Shown here piece by piece: positions 8,146-17,090 of a DNA stretch of 64,000 nt (its first letter is position 1; each line of letters starts with the position of its first letter). Location: contig NZ_CP014232.1 of assembly GCF_001553935.1 (NCBI RefSeq), forward strand, positions 62,001-126,000, given 5' to 3'. Origin of the DNA: Actinomyces oris (GTDB lineage Bacteria > Actinomycetota > Actinomycetes > Actinomycetales > Actinomycetaceae). The position numbers and the translations under genes are program-made. The notes beneath the pieces are model-generated. The model was not told the DNA's origin. It searched no databases and worked only from the letters and a program-made list of their open reading frames with translations.

Positions 8146-8763
8146 GTGAGCGAGCACTACTTCACCGCCTCCCCCGCCGTCGAGCCCGAGGAGCGCACCC
8201 ACCGCTTCTCGATCCGCGGCGTCGAGCACACGGTGGTCACGGCCTCGGGCGTCTTCAGCGCCGACCGCCTCGACAAGGGCACCCAGGTCCTCCTCGACCA
8301 CGTCCCCGATCCGGCCCAGACCGGCACGTTCCTCGACCTGGGCTGCGGATGGGGGCCGATCACGCTGGCCCTGGCCGGCGCCGCTCCGCAGGCGCGGGTC
8401 CTGGCCACCGATGTCAACGAGCGCTCCCTGGCCCTGACCGCACGCAACGCCACTGCCGCAGGCCTGGACAACGTGCGGACCGCCCCGGCCGACGCACTGC
8501 TGGCCGAGCTGCGCCAGAGCTCGACGCCGGTGGATCTCATCTGGTCCAACCCTCCGGTGCGCATCGGCAAGGAGGCCCTGCACACCCTGCTACTGGACTG
8601 GCTGGCGCTGCTGTCCGACGACGGCGAGGCCTGGCTGGTGGTGCTCAAGAACCTGGGAGCCGACTCCCTGGCGACCTGGCTGAGTAACCAGGGCTGGGAC
8701 GTGAATCGAATGGCCTCCTCGAAGGGCTTCAGAGTCCTGCGAGTGCGCCGCCGGCACGGCTGA
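8146..8763 (+). CDS. SAM-dependent methyltransferase, RsmC/small-domain type
   Basis: This 205-residue protein has the SAM-binding motif FLDLGCGWGPIT (about residues 64-75) and the catalytic SNPPVRIGK motif (about 128-136), which is typical of enzymes that methylate exocyclic amines of guanine in rRNA (RsmC/RlmG family). It is half the length of E. coli RsmC and matches the catalytic half only, as is usual for the single-domain form in Gram-positives. 16S G1207 methylation is therefore plausible but inferred. The GTG start has TAGCCT seven bases upstream and no clear ribosome binding site, so it is probably leaderless. Confidence 0.85.
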   Translation: MSEHYFTASPAVEPEERTHRFSIRGVEHTVVTASGVFSADRLDKGTQVLLDHVPDPAQTGTFLDLGCGWGPITLALAGAAPQARVLATDVNERSLALTARNATAAGLDNVRTAPADALLAELRQSSTPVDLIWSNPPVRIGKEALHTLLLDWLALLSDDGEAWLVVLKNLGADSLATWLSNQGWDVNRMASSKGFRVLRVRRRHG

Positions 8764-8770
8764 CACGCCG

Positions 8771-8785
8771 CCGGGCCGTGCCCGG
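8771..8785. terminator. Hairpin between convergent genes
   Basis: CCGGGC-CGT-GCCCGG is a perfect 6-bp GC stem lying between the methyltransferase stop and the next convergent stop. No T-run is present, so the terminator role is tentative. Confidence 0.4.
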
Positions 8786-8800
8786 ACGGGGCCCGCCCGA

Positions 8801-10312
8801 CTACCGGCGTCGTCGCCTCGCCAGGCGCAGGTCGATGACGGCGACCCCGGCGGCAACGGCGATGGTGGCCACGACAGCCAGCAGGCCGGCTTGGGCGGCG
8901 GCCTCCCAGCCCGAGGAGTGCGAGACGCGGAAGGTCAGGCCCGTGATGACGGCGATGCCGATGGAGGCGCCGATGCGCTCACCGGTCTGGAGGATGCCGC
9001 CCGCGGCCCCGGCGTACTCCAGGGGGACGTCGGCCAGGGAGAGGGTCTGGTTCGGGGAGACCACGAGACCCTGCCCCACTCCGAGCACCAGCAGCGTGAG
9101 GGTCAGCCACCAGGGGCTCCAGCCCGCGCGCGCGTGCATGTGCATGATGCCGATGCTCCCCAGCAGCCCGACCATGCCCAGCACCATGCCACCGAGCACC
9201 ATGGCCCGCCCCACCCGGATCACCCGGCGGCCGGCGACGGCGGCGGCGATCGATCCCGCCAGGGCGGCCGGGACTCCGATGAGGCCGCTGACCAGCGCGG
9301 TGGATCCCAAGCCGGCCTGGACGTACTGGGCCACGATGATCCACACGCTGGTGTAGCCCAGGAAGTACACGGCGATGGCCAGGCTGCCGTAGGCGAAGGA
9401 GGGGATGGCCAGCAGGCTGAGGTCGACCATGGGGGCGCCGCCCCTGGCCCGGTAGCGCTTCTCCCAGGCCACCCAGGCGCCGATGACGCCGATGCCGGCG
9501 GCCTCCAGGCCCCAGATCCAGGCGCCGGCCGAGGCCTCCATGAAGGGGATCATGATGAGCAGCGTGCCGACGGCGAGCATCCCCATCCCCACCGGGTCGA
9601 GATCGACCCCGCCGCGGTGGGCGGCCCCGGCGGCGCCGGCACTCCCAGCGGCGTCGCTGTCGGGGCTGTCCGCCTGTTCCGTCTGAGGCGTGTCGCTGCC
9701 CCGGCGCCAGGCGGAGGCCGGCAGGTAGCGGCGCGCGGCCCACACGCCGACCAGGGTGAGGGGGACGTTGACGAGGAAGGAGGCGCGCCAGCCCCAGTCG
9801 TCCCCGAGCCAGCCGATGAACCCGCCGCTGAGCACGGGCCCCAGCGCCACCGAGACCCCGATGACGGCGCCGAAGAGCCCGAAGGCGCGTCCTCGGGCCT
9901 CACCGGAGTAGTACTGCTGGATCATGCCGGTCACCTGCGGGTTGAGCAGCCCTGAGCCGATTCCCATGACGACTCGGGCCAGGTTGAGGGTGACGACGTC
10001 AGGGGCGAGCCCGGAGGCCAATGAGCCGACCCCGAACAGGATCATGCCGATGACGAAGATCCGGCCTCTGCCCATGACATCACCGGCGCGACCGGCCGGG
10101 ACGAGGACGACGCCGAAGACGAGGGAGTAGCCGGAGACGACGAGCTGCAGCCCGGCGGTGCCCGCACTCAGGTCCTGGGAGACGGCCGGGAGGATGACGT
10201 TGACCGAGGAGACGGCCAGCAGTGTGACGAAGGCGGGGATGAGCAGTGTCGGCAGGAGCCGCTGGTGCTCGGGCGCAGTCACATCGCGGGCCGGGGGTGG
10301 TGAGCTGGGCAC
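8801..10312 (-). CDS. MFS transporter of the 14-helix DHA2 drug:H+ antiporter type
   Basis: The 503-residue protein has about 14 hydrophobic segments. Motif A reads GRAGDVMGRGRI after helix 2, and the motif C region reads GPVLSGGFIGWLGDDWGWR in helix 5, both typical of the EmrB/QacA group of drug exporters. A hydrophilic loop of about 50 residues (roughly 200-250) is rich in Asp, Ala and Gly and separates the first six helices from the rest. Substrate cannot be read from the sequence. The GTG at 10312 has TAGCCT six bases upstream, which predicts a leaderless transcript. Confidence 0.87.
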   Translation of the reverse strand: MPSSPPPARDVTAPEHQRLLPTLLIPAFVTLLAVSSVNVILPAVSQDLSAGTAGLQLVVSGYSLVFGVVLVPAGRAGDVMGRGRIFVIGMILFGVGSLASGLAPDVVTLNLARVVMGIGSGLLNPQVTGMIQQYYSGEARGRAFGLFGAVIGVSVALGPVLSGGFIGWLGDDWGWRASFLVNVPLTLVGVWAARRYLPASAWRRGSDTPQTEQADSPDSDAAGSAGAAGAAHRGGVDLDPVGMGMLAVGTLLIMIPFMEASAGAWIWGLEAAGIGVIGAWVAWEKRYRARGGAPMVDLSLLAIPSFAYGSLAIAVYFLGYTSVWIIVAQYVQAGLGSTALVSGLIGVPAALAGSIAAAVAGRRVIRVGRAMVLGGMVLGMVGLLGSIGIMHMHARAGWSPWWLTLTLLVLGVGQGLVVSPNQTLSLADVPLEYAGAAGGILQTGERIGASIGIAVITGLTFRVSHSSGWEAAAQAGLLAVVATIAVAAGVAVIDLRLARRRRR

Positions 10313-10359
10313 CCTCAGAGGCTACCGCGCGCAGTGTCGCTCAGAGCCGCACAGGCCCC

Positions 10360-11763
10360 TCAGAGCTGTGAGGCCGCCGCGTGCTCGACGTCGTGCTGGA
10401 CCTGGCTGGGCGGTTCCCCAGGCACAGGCGTGGACCACGCGCCTGAGCGCACGTCGAGGGCGATTCCGATGCCCAGGGCGATGAGCGCCGGCAGGATCCA
10501 GCCGGTGGAGTCGCTCCACAGGCCGGTGCGCGCGAGCAGCCTGCTGGGGCCGTCCCAACCGGCGGCGGTGATCGCGGAGACGGATCCGAAGATCCCGGCC
10601 GTGATGACGCACCACTGGTAGGCGGCCCGGAGCCGCCCGGGGGCCAGAGCGTCGACGAGCGTGACGGCGACCAGGGCGATGGCGAAGGGATAGAGCAGGT
10701 TCAGCAGCGGCCCCGCGATCTTGAGGATGGCGCTCAGTCCCAGGTTGGCCAGGGTGAAGGAGACGATGGCGCAGGCGGCGAGCTGCCGGTTGAAGGAGAC
10801 CGCCGGCCAGGCGGTGTAGGCGTAGCCGGCCCAGGAGGCCAGCAGGCCCACCGCGGTGGTCAGGCAGGCCAGGATGACGATGGCGGCGAAGATGACGACG
10901 CCGGAGGTCCCCAGAGTCGAGGCGGCCGCGTTGCGCAGCAGCTCGGTACCGTCCTTGGTGTCGGTGGTGATCTGCCCGCGGGTGCGGGTGCCCAGCACGG
11001 CCAGGCCGATGTAGACCAGCCCCAGCAGCGCCGCGGCGATGCCTCCGGACAGGATGGTGCCGCGTACCAGTCTCCTGGGCGAGGTCAGGCCACGTTCGCG
11101 CAGGGAGGTGATGACCACGATGCCGAAGACGCTGGCCGCCAGGACGTCCATGGTGAGGTAGCCCTGGGTCAGCCCGGTGGTCAGGGGCGCACTCGCGTAG
11201 GGCTCGATGGCCTCCCGCTCCACCCCGGGGGCCATCACCAGGGTGACCCCGCACAGCAGGGCCAGCAGGGCCAGCAGGGCGGGAGTGAGCCAGCGCCCGA
11301 CGCGGTCGGCCAGGCGGCTCGGGCTGAGGGCGATGCTGAAGGACACCCCCATGAACACCGTCACGTGCACCAGCAGGGCCAGGCGGGAGTCCTGAATCCC
11401 CAGCAGCTCGAGCACCGGGCGGGTCGCCAGCTCGTAGGCGACCGTGGTCACGCGGGCGATGGCGTACAGCGGGCCGATCGCCAGGTAGACCGCCAGCGGC
11501 ATGACGGTGCCGAATCGGGGTCCCACTCTGCGAGCCAGGCCCAGGATCCCCTCACCGGAGGTGGAGACGGCGACAACGGTGATGAGCGGCATGAGCACAC
11601 CGGTGGCGAGGAAGCCCACCATGACCGGAATGAAGGACCTGCCCGAGGCGGCGCCCAGCAGGGGCGGGAAGATGAGGTTGCCTGCCCCGAAGAACAGGGC
11701 GAAGAGCATCAGGCCGGTCGGCAGGACGGCGCCGACGGCGGAGCGTGTGGATGGCTGGCTCAT
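10360..11763 (-). CDS. brnQ: Branched-chain amino acid:cation symporter BrnQ (LIVCS family)
   Basis: The 467-residue protein has about 12 membrane helices and the family signature LFALFFGAGNLIFPPLLG near the N-terminus (about residues 20-37), which is highly conserved in BrnQ carriers that import Leu, Ile and Val with Na+. Its length is typical. The ATG at 11763 has only a weak purine-rich site (GAGAAGAG, about 18 bases upstream). The gene follows dapF on the same strand by 82 bases, so it may be read from the dapF transcript, but the two functions are not obviously linked. Confidence 0.9.
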   Translation of the reverse strand: MSQPSTRSAVGAVLPTGLMLFALFFGAGNLIFPPLLGAASGRSFIPVMVGFLATGVLMPLITVVAVSTSGEGILGLARRVGPRFGTVMPLAVYLAIGPLYAIARVTTVAYELATRPVLELLGIQDSRLALLVHVTVFMGVSFSIALSPSRLADRVGRWLTPALLALLALLCGVTLVMAPGVEREAIEPYASAPLTTGLTQGYLTMDVLAASVFGIVVITSLRERGLTSPRRLVRGTILSGGIAAALLGLVYIGLAVLGTRTRGQITTDTKDGTELLRNAAASTLGTSGVVIFAAIVILACLTTAVGLLASWAGYAYTAWPAVSFNRQLAACAIVSFTLANLGLSAILKIAGPLLNLLYPFAIALVAVTLVDALAPGRLRAAYQWCVITAGIFGSVSAITAAGWDGPSRLLARTGLWSDSTGWILPALIALGIGIALDVRSGAWSTPVPGEPPSQVQHDVEHAAASQL

Positions 11764-11845
11764 AGTGGTGGTCGGTTTCTCTTCTCGGATGTGGCGTCGG
11801 TGCGACGTCCGGGAGCAGTGCGGATGGCGGCGGGGCTGAAGGTCC

Positions 11846-12796
11846 TCAGGCGACGGTGATCCGCCCGGTGATCGTCGCCGGGCCGGTCAGCAGCACGCTG
11901 CTGTCCGCACCCAGGGGGTCGGAGCCCACGTGGACCCCGATCTCTCCGCCGGGAACGAGCAGTCGGTAGTCCTCGGGAGCGCCCGGACCGGTCCAGGCGT
12001 GCAGGGCGACGGCGACGGCGCAGCACCCCGCTCCGTAGGAGAGGGACTCCCCCACGCCGCGCTCCAGGACACGCATACGGGCGACACCCACCGATGACTG
12101 GGTGTCGGGGTCGGTCTCCTCCCCCAGCGGCACGACGAGCTCGAGGTTGGTGCCGACCTCGGGGGCGGGCTCGTAGGCGACCGGGTCCGCGGAGTCGGTG
12201 AGCCCGGCGAAGGCAGCCGCCTCGAGCTCGCCCTCCTCCCCCAGGGCGACGACGGTGTGGGGGCCGGCGATCTCCACGCTCAGGGCGGCCCGCGGCCCGT
12301 CCAGGCCGGGGACGACGACGGCCGTGTCCCAGCCCTCGTCCTCGGCCTCCTCGGGGCTGGCCAGGCGGGCCGGCCCCATGTCCACGGTCCACAGCTCCCC
12401 CAGGCGGGTGATGGTGCGGGCCCCGCCGCGTGTGCCGATGGTGACGGACTCGCCGTCGGCGATGGGGCACAGGCCCTCACGGTCCAGGACGTGGGCGAAC
12501 AGGCGTGCGGCGTTGCCGCACATCTCGGCCACGGTTCCGTCGGCGCGGTAGTAGTCCATGAACCACTCGGCCTCGGGCACGGAGGCGGCGAAGGCTCCGC
12601 CGCCGGGCAGGGCAGTGGTCCGTACGACGCGCACAAAGCCGTCGGCGCCGATGCCGCGGTGGCGGTCGCAGACCGCTGCGATGTCGGCGCCGCTGATGGC
12701 GACCTCGCAGCCGGGGTCGACCAGCATGAGGAAGTCGTTGAGGGTCGCGTGGCCCTTGATGAGCTCACGACCGCGAAGGCCTGTCGAGTGCGGCAT
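11846..12796 (-). CDS. dapF: Diaminopimelate epimerase
   Basis: DapF converts LL- to meso-diaminopimelate for lysine and, in many bacteria, peptidoglycan synthesis. The 316-residue product starts at the ATG at 12796, because the conserved KGHATLNDFLML follows at once; longer upstream reading is not supported. The two catalytic cysteines are in EMCGNAARL (about residue 90) and GAGCCAVAVAL (about residue 263). Both are present; the second motif has two adjacent cysteines. The start lies ten bases from the miaA stop, and a TAGGCT -10 that overlaps the miaA stop sits seven bases upstream. It can thus be read from miaA or from its own leaderless promoter. Confidence 0.94.
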   Translation of the reverse strand: MPHSTGLRGRELIKGHATLNDFLMLVDPGCEVAISGADIAAVCDRHRGIGADGFVRVVRTTALPGGGAFAASVPEAEWFMDYYRADGTVAEMCGNAARLFAHVLDREGLCPIADGESVTIGTRGGARTITRLGELWTVDMGPARLASPEEAEDEGWDTAVVVPGLDGPRAALSVEIAGPHTVVALGEEGELEAAAFAGLTDSADPVAYEPAPEVGTNLELVVPLGEETDPDTQSSVGVARMRVLERGVGESLSYGAGCCAVAVALHAWTGPGAPEDYRLLVPGGEIGVHVGSDPLGADSSVLLTGPATITGRITVA

Positions 12797-12806
12797 GGCC
12801 CCTAGC

Positions 12807-13802
12807 CTAAGCGACGCCGCGATGCTCGCTGACGAACTCCCATGCCCGCCGGGTGAGCCGGGAGCGCTCGGAGTCGGTGCACTGCCCGGTCTCGGTGAGG
12901 GCGACGTCGATCCAGTGCAGCCGTGGGTCACGCCGGAACCACTTGATCTGGCGGGAGGCGAGCTGGCGGGTGGCCAGAGCGGTGGAGTCGACCGCCTCGG
13001 GCACGCTCATGGTCCCGTCGATGACCGCGAGCGCCTGGGCGTAGCCGATGGCGCGCGGGGCGGTCTCCCCCTCCCGGAAGCCCTGGTCGATGAGGGCCTC
13101 CACCTCCTCGACCAGGCCGCCGTCGAACATGGCGCGGGCCCGCTCGTTGATGCGCTTGTCCAGGAGCCGGCGCTCGCAGCGCAGGGCGATGTGGACGGTG
13201 GGGGCGATGTCCTCGTAGCGGGGCAGGGAGGCGGAGAAGGGACGGCCGGTGATCTCGATGACCTCGAGGGCCCGCACGATCCTGCGGGTGTTGGAGGCCT
13301 CCACGCGCTCGGCGGCGACCGGGTCGAGGCGGGCCAGCTCGGCGTGGAGGGCGGCGGCTCCCTCCCGCTCGGCGCGCTCGCTCAGGCGGCTGCGCACGGC
13401 CGGGTCGGTGCCGGGGAAGTCGAGGTCGTCGGTCAGGGCCCGCACGTACAGGCCGGAGCCTCCGGCGATGATCGGCAGGTGGCCCCGTGACTCGACGGCG
13501 TCGATGTCGCCGCGGGCGCTGCGCTGGAAGGCTGCCACGGATGCCCTGTCCCTGACGGTGAGGACGTCGATCTGGTGGTGGGGGACGCGGGCCCGCTCGG
13601 CGGGGCTGGGTTTGGCGGTGCCGATGTCCATGCCGCGGTAGAGCAGGGAGGCGTCGGCGTTGATGATCTCGGCGCGGATCGCCGGCTCGTCGGTCTGTAT
13701 CTTCTCGGCGAGGTCGAGGGCGAGGGCGGACTTGCCGGTGGCCGTGGGGCCTACGACGACGACTCTGGGCAGACGGGGGGCGCGCGGGGACCCTGGGCTC
13801 AT
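12807..13802 (-). CDS. miaA: tRNA dimethylallyltransferase (tRNA A37 prenyltransferase)
   Basis: MiaA adds an isopentenyl group to A37 of tRNAs that read codons starting with U; MiaB, also in this window, then thiomethylates it. The 331-residue product begins at the ATG at 13802, just before the P-loop GPTATGKSALALDL (about residues 20-33). Further conserved segments are NADASLLYRGMDIGTAKPS, HHQIDVL and GSGLYVRALTDDLDFPGTD. The gene starts five bases after the stop of the upstream YbjN-like gene, so it belongs to the operon YbjN-YbjN-miaA-dapF. Confidence 0.95.
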   Translation of the reverse strand: MSPGSPRAPRLPRVVVVGPTATGKSALALDLAEKIQTDEPAIRAEIINADASLLYRGMDIGTAKPSPAERARVPHHQIDVLTVRDRASVAAFQRSARGDIDAVESRGHLPIIAGGSGLYVRALTDDLDFPGTDPAVRSRLSERAEREGAAALHAELARLDPVAAERVEASNTRRIVRALEVIEITGRPFSASLPRYEDIAPTVHIALRCERRLLDKRINERARAMFDGGLVEEVEALIDQGFREGETAPRAIGYAQALAVIDGTMSVPEAVDSTALATRQLASRQIKWFRRDPRLHWIDVALTETGQCTDSERSRLTRRAWEFVSEHRGVA

Positions 13803-13807
13803 GGGGC

Positions 13808-14596
13808 TCAGATCTCCGGCAGGAGGGGGCCCACGAGGCTGAGCGCCTGGGTGCAGGCGGACAGCGCCGTGTCGAGGTGGAGGCGCAGCTGGGCGTCGGT
13901 GGCCCCGGCGGACAGGTCGGTGAGGTAGGTGGCGCGCACCAGCGGACCGATGGGGGTGTCGACGACGCCGACGGTGGGGAAGAACTTGTCCCGGTTCCAG
14001 TCGTTGACGCTGGCGGCGATCTCGTCCCTCTGGGAGGCGGGGGCGGCCTCCTCCCAGTCCCCCGAGACCAGGAGCCAACCCTCATGCCCCTCAGGAATCT
14101 CGATGACGAAGGGGAAGGAGTCCCAGGTGCCCAGGAGGCAGGGGTGCTCGCGGTCCTCGGTCAGCTGGACGTTGTACTCCATGGGGCCGGTGAGCATGGA
14201 CTCGATCCGGGCCAGGGTCAGCTCCTGGGGCTCCTCGTCGGCCGGCTCCAGGTCCGACGAGTGATTGGTGCCCCGTCCTTCCACTGCCGGCTCCTCCTCC
14301 GGTCGGCCCGATGTGCTCGACCAGCTGCGTGAGGCGTCCAGGGTCTGCGCCGAGGCGGTTGTCCTGGCCGGCTCCGATGGACCGCTGGAGTCGGTCGGAG
14401 TGGTTGAGTCGGCTGATTCCCCTGAGGCTGAGGGTTCCACGTGACCTGTGACGTACGGCGAGATGGTCGGGGGCTCGTCGGATCGGCTCTGGGAGTCAAC
14501 CGGCCCGCTGCTGCGCCGGTGGTCCAGCGCCCGCACATCCCACTCCTTGCCCAGGAGACGTGCGATGAAGTCGGTGAGGCGTTGCAGTCTGGGCAT
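13808..14596 (-). CDS. YbjN-domain protein with long disordered N-terminal region
   Basis: The 262-residue product has a basic N-terminal 30 residues, a Ser/Pro/Glu-rich disordered stretch (about 30-130), and a C-terminal YbjN-type domain (about 135-262). That domain is recognisable from LARIESMLTGPMEYNVQLTEDREH and the motif VNDWNRDKFFPTV (SINDWNxxxxxP in the family). YbjN proteins are linked to motility and stress in enterobacteria, but their biochemical role is unknown. The ATG at 14596 overlaps the stop of the upstream gene as TGATG, so the two are translationally coupled. Confidence 0.8.
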   Translation of the reverse strand: MPRLQRLTDFIARLLGKEWDVRALDHRRSSGPVDSQSRSDEPPTISPYVTGHVEPSASGESADSTTPTDSSGPSEPARTTASAQTLDASRSWSSTSGRPEEEPAVEGRGTNHSSDLEPADEEPQELTLARIESMLTGPMEYNVQLTEDREHPCLLGTWDSFPFVIEIPEGHEGWLLVSGDWEEAAPASQRDEIAASVNDWNRDKFFPTVGVVDTPIGPLVRATYLTDLSAGATDAQLRLHLDTALSACTQALSLVGPLLPEI

Positions 14597-15066
14597 CACG
14601 GCTCCAGGCTTCCGCGCAGCTCGTCGGGGAACTGCTCCTCGGCCTCGTGCATGAGGGCGACGATGAGCCGGCAACCGCCGAAGACGAAGTCCTCGAGCTG
14701 TCGGTCCGTCATTCCCGCCTCGAGGGGGTAGGTGTACTCACCGTGAAGACGCACGACTCCGCCGTCGGCGACGGTGAGGTAGGCCTTGGGGCCGATGCGG
14801 GTGGTGTTCCAGTCCTCGACCAGGGCGCGCAGCTGGGTCAGGTGCTCGGTGTCGGCGATGCGGTGCCAGATTCCGCGCATCTGGACGGCCCTGGTGTCCT
14901 GGAAGATGGCGTGGACGGTGACGTAGCGCCAGGGGATGCCGATGTCGCCCTCGTCGTCGATGAAGTAGCGCAGTCCCAGTCGTTTGACGCACTCGTGGAT
15001 ACGGTCGACGTCCACGGGCCTGGGGACCGTGGCGGCGGCAGCAGAGCTGGCGTCGAAGCTGGGCAT
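14596..15066 (-). CDS. YbjN-domain protein, short form
   Basis: This 156-residue protein has the same YbjN-like fold as the gene that follows it, seen in VEDWNTTRIGPKAYLTVADGG and the C-terminal helical segment DRQLEDFVFGGCRLIVALMHEAEEQFP. It lacks the long disordered extension of its neighbour. The ATG at 15066 has GGGAGG close upstream and also TAGGCT seven bases upstream, so either a leadered or a leaderless start is possible. It is the first gene of the set leading to miaA and dapF. Pairs of YbjN genes beside miaB/miaA are common in actinobacteria. Confidence 0.8.
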   Translation of the reverse strand: MPSFDASSAAAATVPRPVDVDRIHECVKRLGLRYFIDDEGDIGIPWRYVTVHAIFQDTRAVQMRGIWHRIADTEHLTQLRALVEDWNTTRIGPKAYLTVADGGVVRLHGEYTYPLEAGMTDRQLEDFVFGGCRLIVALMHEAEEQFPDELRGSLEP

Positions 15067-15198
15067 GCCTCCCAGCCTAGCGGGGCCTGCGGGCTGCTCC
15101 CCAGCCCAGCCCGGCCCGCTCCACCGTCAGCGCAAAACAGACGGAATTCTCAGGCGGCTCCCCGTCCCGTTTCCCATCGCTCGCCGTCGGACGCGGAG

Positions 15199-15239
15199 GG
15201 TGCGGGCTGTGCGACCGGAATCGGCACTGAGCCCGCACC
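15199..15239 (-). terminator. Probable terminator downstream of gap
   Basis: A 10-bp stem (GGTGCGGGCT with AGCCCGCACC) encloses an inner short stem, 27 bases past the gap stop. No T-run follows. Confidence 0.5.
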
Positions 15240-15265
15240 GCACCGCATCCAAGGCGCAGCACGAG

Positions 15266-16270
15266 TCAGAGCTGTTCACCGATCCTCTGGGAGAACTCCA
15301 CGAGGCGGTTGGAGAAGCCCCACTCGTTGTCGTACCACCCGAAGACCTTGACCTGACCGTCGATCACCTCGGTAAGAGGCGCATCGAAGATCGAGGAGTG
15401 CGGGTTGCCAACGATGTCGTGGGAGACAATCGGCGCCTGGGAGTACTGCAGGTATCCGGCCAGTGGTCCGTGATCGGCAGCCTCACGGAAGGCCGCGTTG
15501 ACGTCCTCGACCGTTACCGGGCGGGAGGTGACCACGGTGAGGTCGGTGATCGAGCCGACCGGGACCGGAACCCTCAGGGAAGCACCGGTCAGACGCCCGT
15601 CGAGCTCGGGGATGACCAGACCGATAGCCCGAGCGGCCCCTGAGGAGGTGGGAACGATGGAGGCGGCGGCAGCGCGCGCCCGACGCAGGTCCTTGTGAGG
15701 CGCGTCGTGAAGCCGCTGGTCCCCGGTGTAGGCGTGGATCGTCGTCATGAGACCGCTCTCGATCCCGAAGGCGTCGTGGAGGACCCTGGCAAGCGGGGCC
15801 AGGGAGTTGGTGGTGCACGATCCGTTGGAGAACACGTCGGCGGCGGAGACATCCAGCTGACTGTCGTTGACCCCCAGGACGAAGGTGGGGACGTCGCCCT
15901 TGGCTGGTGCGGAGATGATGACCTTCTTGGCGCCTCCCTTGAGGTGCTGGGCGGCCTTGTCCCGGTCGACGAAGAATCCGGTGGACTCGATGACGACGTC
16001 GGCCCCGACCTCACCCCAGGGAATCTTGGCCGGGTCCGGTTCGGAGAAGACCTTGATGATCCGCCCTGCGACTTCGAGGTCCTCGCCGTCGGCGGCAACG
16101 CCGTCGAGGTGCCCGGCCACTGAGTCCCACTCCAAGAGCGTGGCCAGCGTGCCTGCGTCGGTCAAGTCGTTGACGGCAACGACCTCGACGTCCGCTGCGC
16201 CGGCCAGCGCAGCACGCAGGTAGGTGCGTCCGATACGTCCGAAGCCGTTGATACCGATACGAATAGTCAT
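15266..16270 (-). CDS. gap: Glyceraldehyde-3-phosphate dehydrogenase, NAD-dependent type I
   Basis: The enzyme oxidises glyceraldehyde-3-phosphate to 1,3-bisphosphoglycerate in glycolysis. The ATG at 16270 follows a GAAGGAGAAGG ribosome binding site and gives 334 residues, the usual length. NGFGRIGR binds NAD; the acidic residue in AVNDLTDA supports NAD over NADP. The catalytic Cys152 is in SNGSCTTNS and the active-site His is in HAYTGDQRL. Two changes stand out: Gly replaces the usual Ala before SC, and Ser156 replaces the usual second cysteine of CTTNC. The gene is 58 bases downstream of a tetR gene on the same strand, which suggests specific regulation and perhaps a second, specialised copy. 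Confidence 0.92.
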   Translation of the reverse strand: MTIRIGINGFGRIGRTYLRAALAGAADVEVVAVNDLTDAGTLATLLEWDSVAGHLDGVAADGEDLEVAGRIIKVFSEPDPAKIPWGEVGADVVIESTGFFVDRDKAAQHLKGGAKKVIISAPAKGDVPTFVLGVNDSQLDVSAADVFSNGSCTTNSLAPLARVLHDAFGIESGLMTTIHAYTGDQRLHDAPHKDLRRARAAAASIVPTSSGAARAIGLVIPELDGRLTGASLRVPVPVGSITDLTVVTSRPVTVEDVNAAFREAADHGPLAGYLQYSQAPIVSHDIVGNPHSSIFDAPLTEVIDGQVKVFGWYDNEWGFSNRLVEFSQRIGEQL

Positions 16271-16328
16271 GATCCTTCTCCTTCGGTGAATGGTGGCGCC
16301 GGCGGACACCGACGCCGACTTGTCAGGA

Positions 16329-16949
16329 TCAGGAGGAGGCGGACCCGTCGCCGCCAGGGGCCGCGCCGATGGTCCCGGCCGCTACGCGGAGCAGCTCGAG
16401 GGCACCTTGACAGGCCGCGTCATACGGGGCCCTGTCCTGCTCGGCCATGGCCAGGACGTAACCGCCCTGAACGACGGCGACCATCGTGCGAGCCAGGTGG
16501 TCCGGCTCAAGGTCTGCCGGCAGACGCCCCTGCGACCTGGCCATGCGAATGACAGCGGCCAGCATCTCGCGAAGCCGGGCGAAGGCCTCGGCGACCGGCT
16601 GACGAAGACCGTCATCAGCCACTACCGCCTTGTCCTGCGCCATCCGACCGACTCGGCAGCCTTTGAGCGGATCACGCGGGAGGGTGAGGTAGGCAGTGAG
16701 GATCTCGAGCGGGTCCTCAAGATCCTTGAGCGCGGCCTTCCAGGAATCCAGCTGGATCTGGCAGTTGTGATTCAGAGCTGCCAGCCCGAGATCCCGCTTG
16801 GTCGGGAAGTAGTGATACATGCTCCCCTGACCGACGCCGGAGAGCTCGCGAACCGCTCGCGGGCTCGTGGCGCTGTAACCACGCTCCCACATCAGCTCTG
16901 CCATCGCCTCAACCAGCTTCTCTCTCGAGTCCACGCCAGAACTGTACAT
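16329..16949 (-). CDS. TetR-family transcriptional regulator
   Basis: The 206-residue protein has an N-terminal TetR helix-turn-helix (about residues 8-55, with ERGYSATSPRAVRELSGVGQGSMYHYFPTKRDL split around the recognition helix) and an all-helical ligand domain. The ATG at 16949 is preceded by GGTGAGG; a GTG at 16934 is an alternative. The ATG lies within a 19-base sequence that is repeated 81 bases upstream, so the promoter region seems duplicated. The gene precedes gap by 60 bases and probably controls itself and gap. The ligand is unknown. Confidence 0.87.
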   Translation of the reverse strand: MYSSGVDSREKLVEAMAELMWERGYSATSPRAVRELSGVGQGSMYHYFPTKRDLGLAALNHNCQIQLDSWKAALKDLEDPLEILTAYLTLPRDPLKGCRVGRMAQDKAVVADDGLRQPVAEAFARLREMLAAVIRMARSQGRLPADLEPDHLARTMVAVVQGGYVLAMAEQDRAPYDAACQGALELLRVAAGTIGAAPGGDGSASS

Positions 16950-16954
16950 ACCTC
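16936..16954. repeat. Direct repeat copy 1 in the tetR control region
   Basis: The 19 bases CCAGAACTGTACATACCTC occur here and again at 17017-17035. This copy spans the tetR ATG. Confidence 0.85.
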
Positions 16955-17016
16955 ACCATGACATACCCCCGGGAGGCACGGCGGCCACCCGAGTCTGCTC
17001 CCTCCTGAAAATGACA

Positions 17017-17035
17017 CCAGAACTGTACATACCTC
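17017..17035. repeat. Direct repeat copy 2 in the tetR control region
   Basis: This is an exact copy of the 19 bases at 16936-16954, and it overlaps the putative operator at 17023-17044. Confidence 0.85.
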
Positions 17036-17044
17036 TAGGTACAG
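17023..17044. promoter_or_regulatory. Putative TetR operator
   Basis: CTGTAC and GTACAG form inverted arms 10 bases apart, with a nested TACCT-CT-AGGTA at 17030-17041. The position, upstream of tetR, fits an autoregulatory operator. Confidence 0.5.
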
Positions 17045-17090
17045 AATACAAGGGCAGTCATCCACTGAGAATTGCTCACGCGAGTTTCAG

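Noticed and set aside
11846..12931. A longer start for dapF
   Set aside because: The extra 45 codons lie inside miaA and lack similarity; the family begins at the ATG at 12796.
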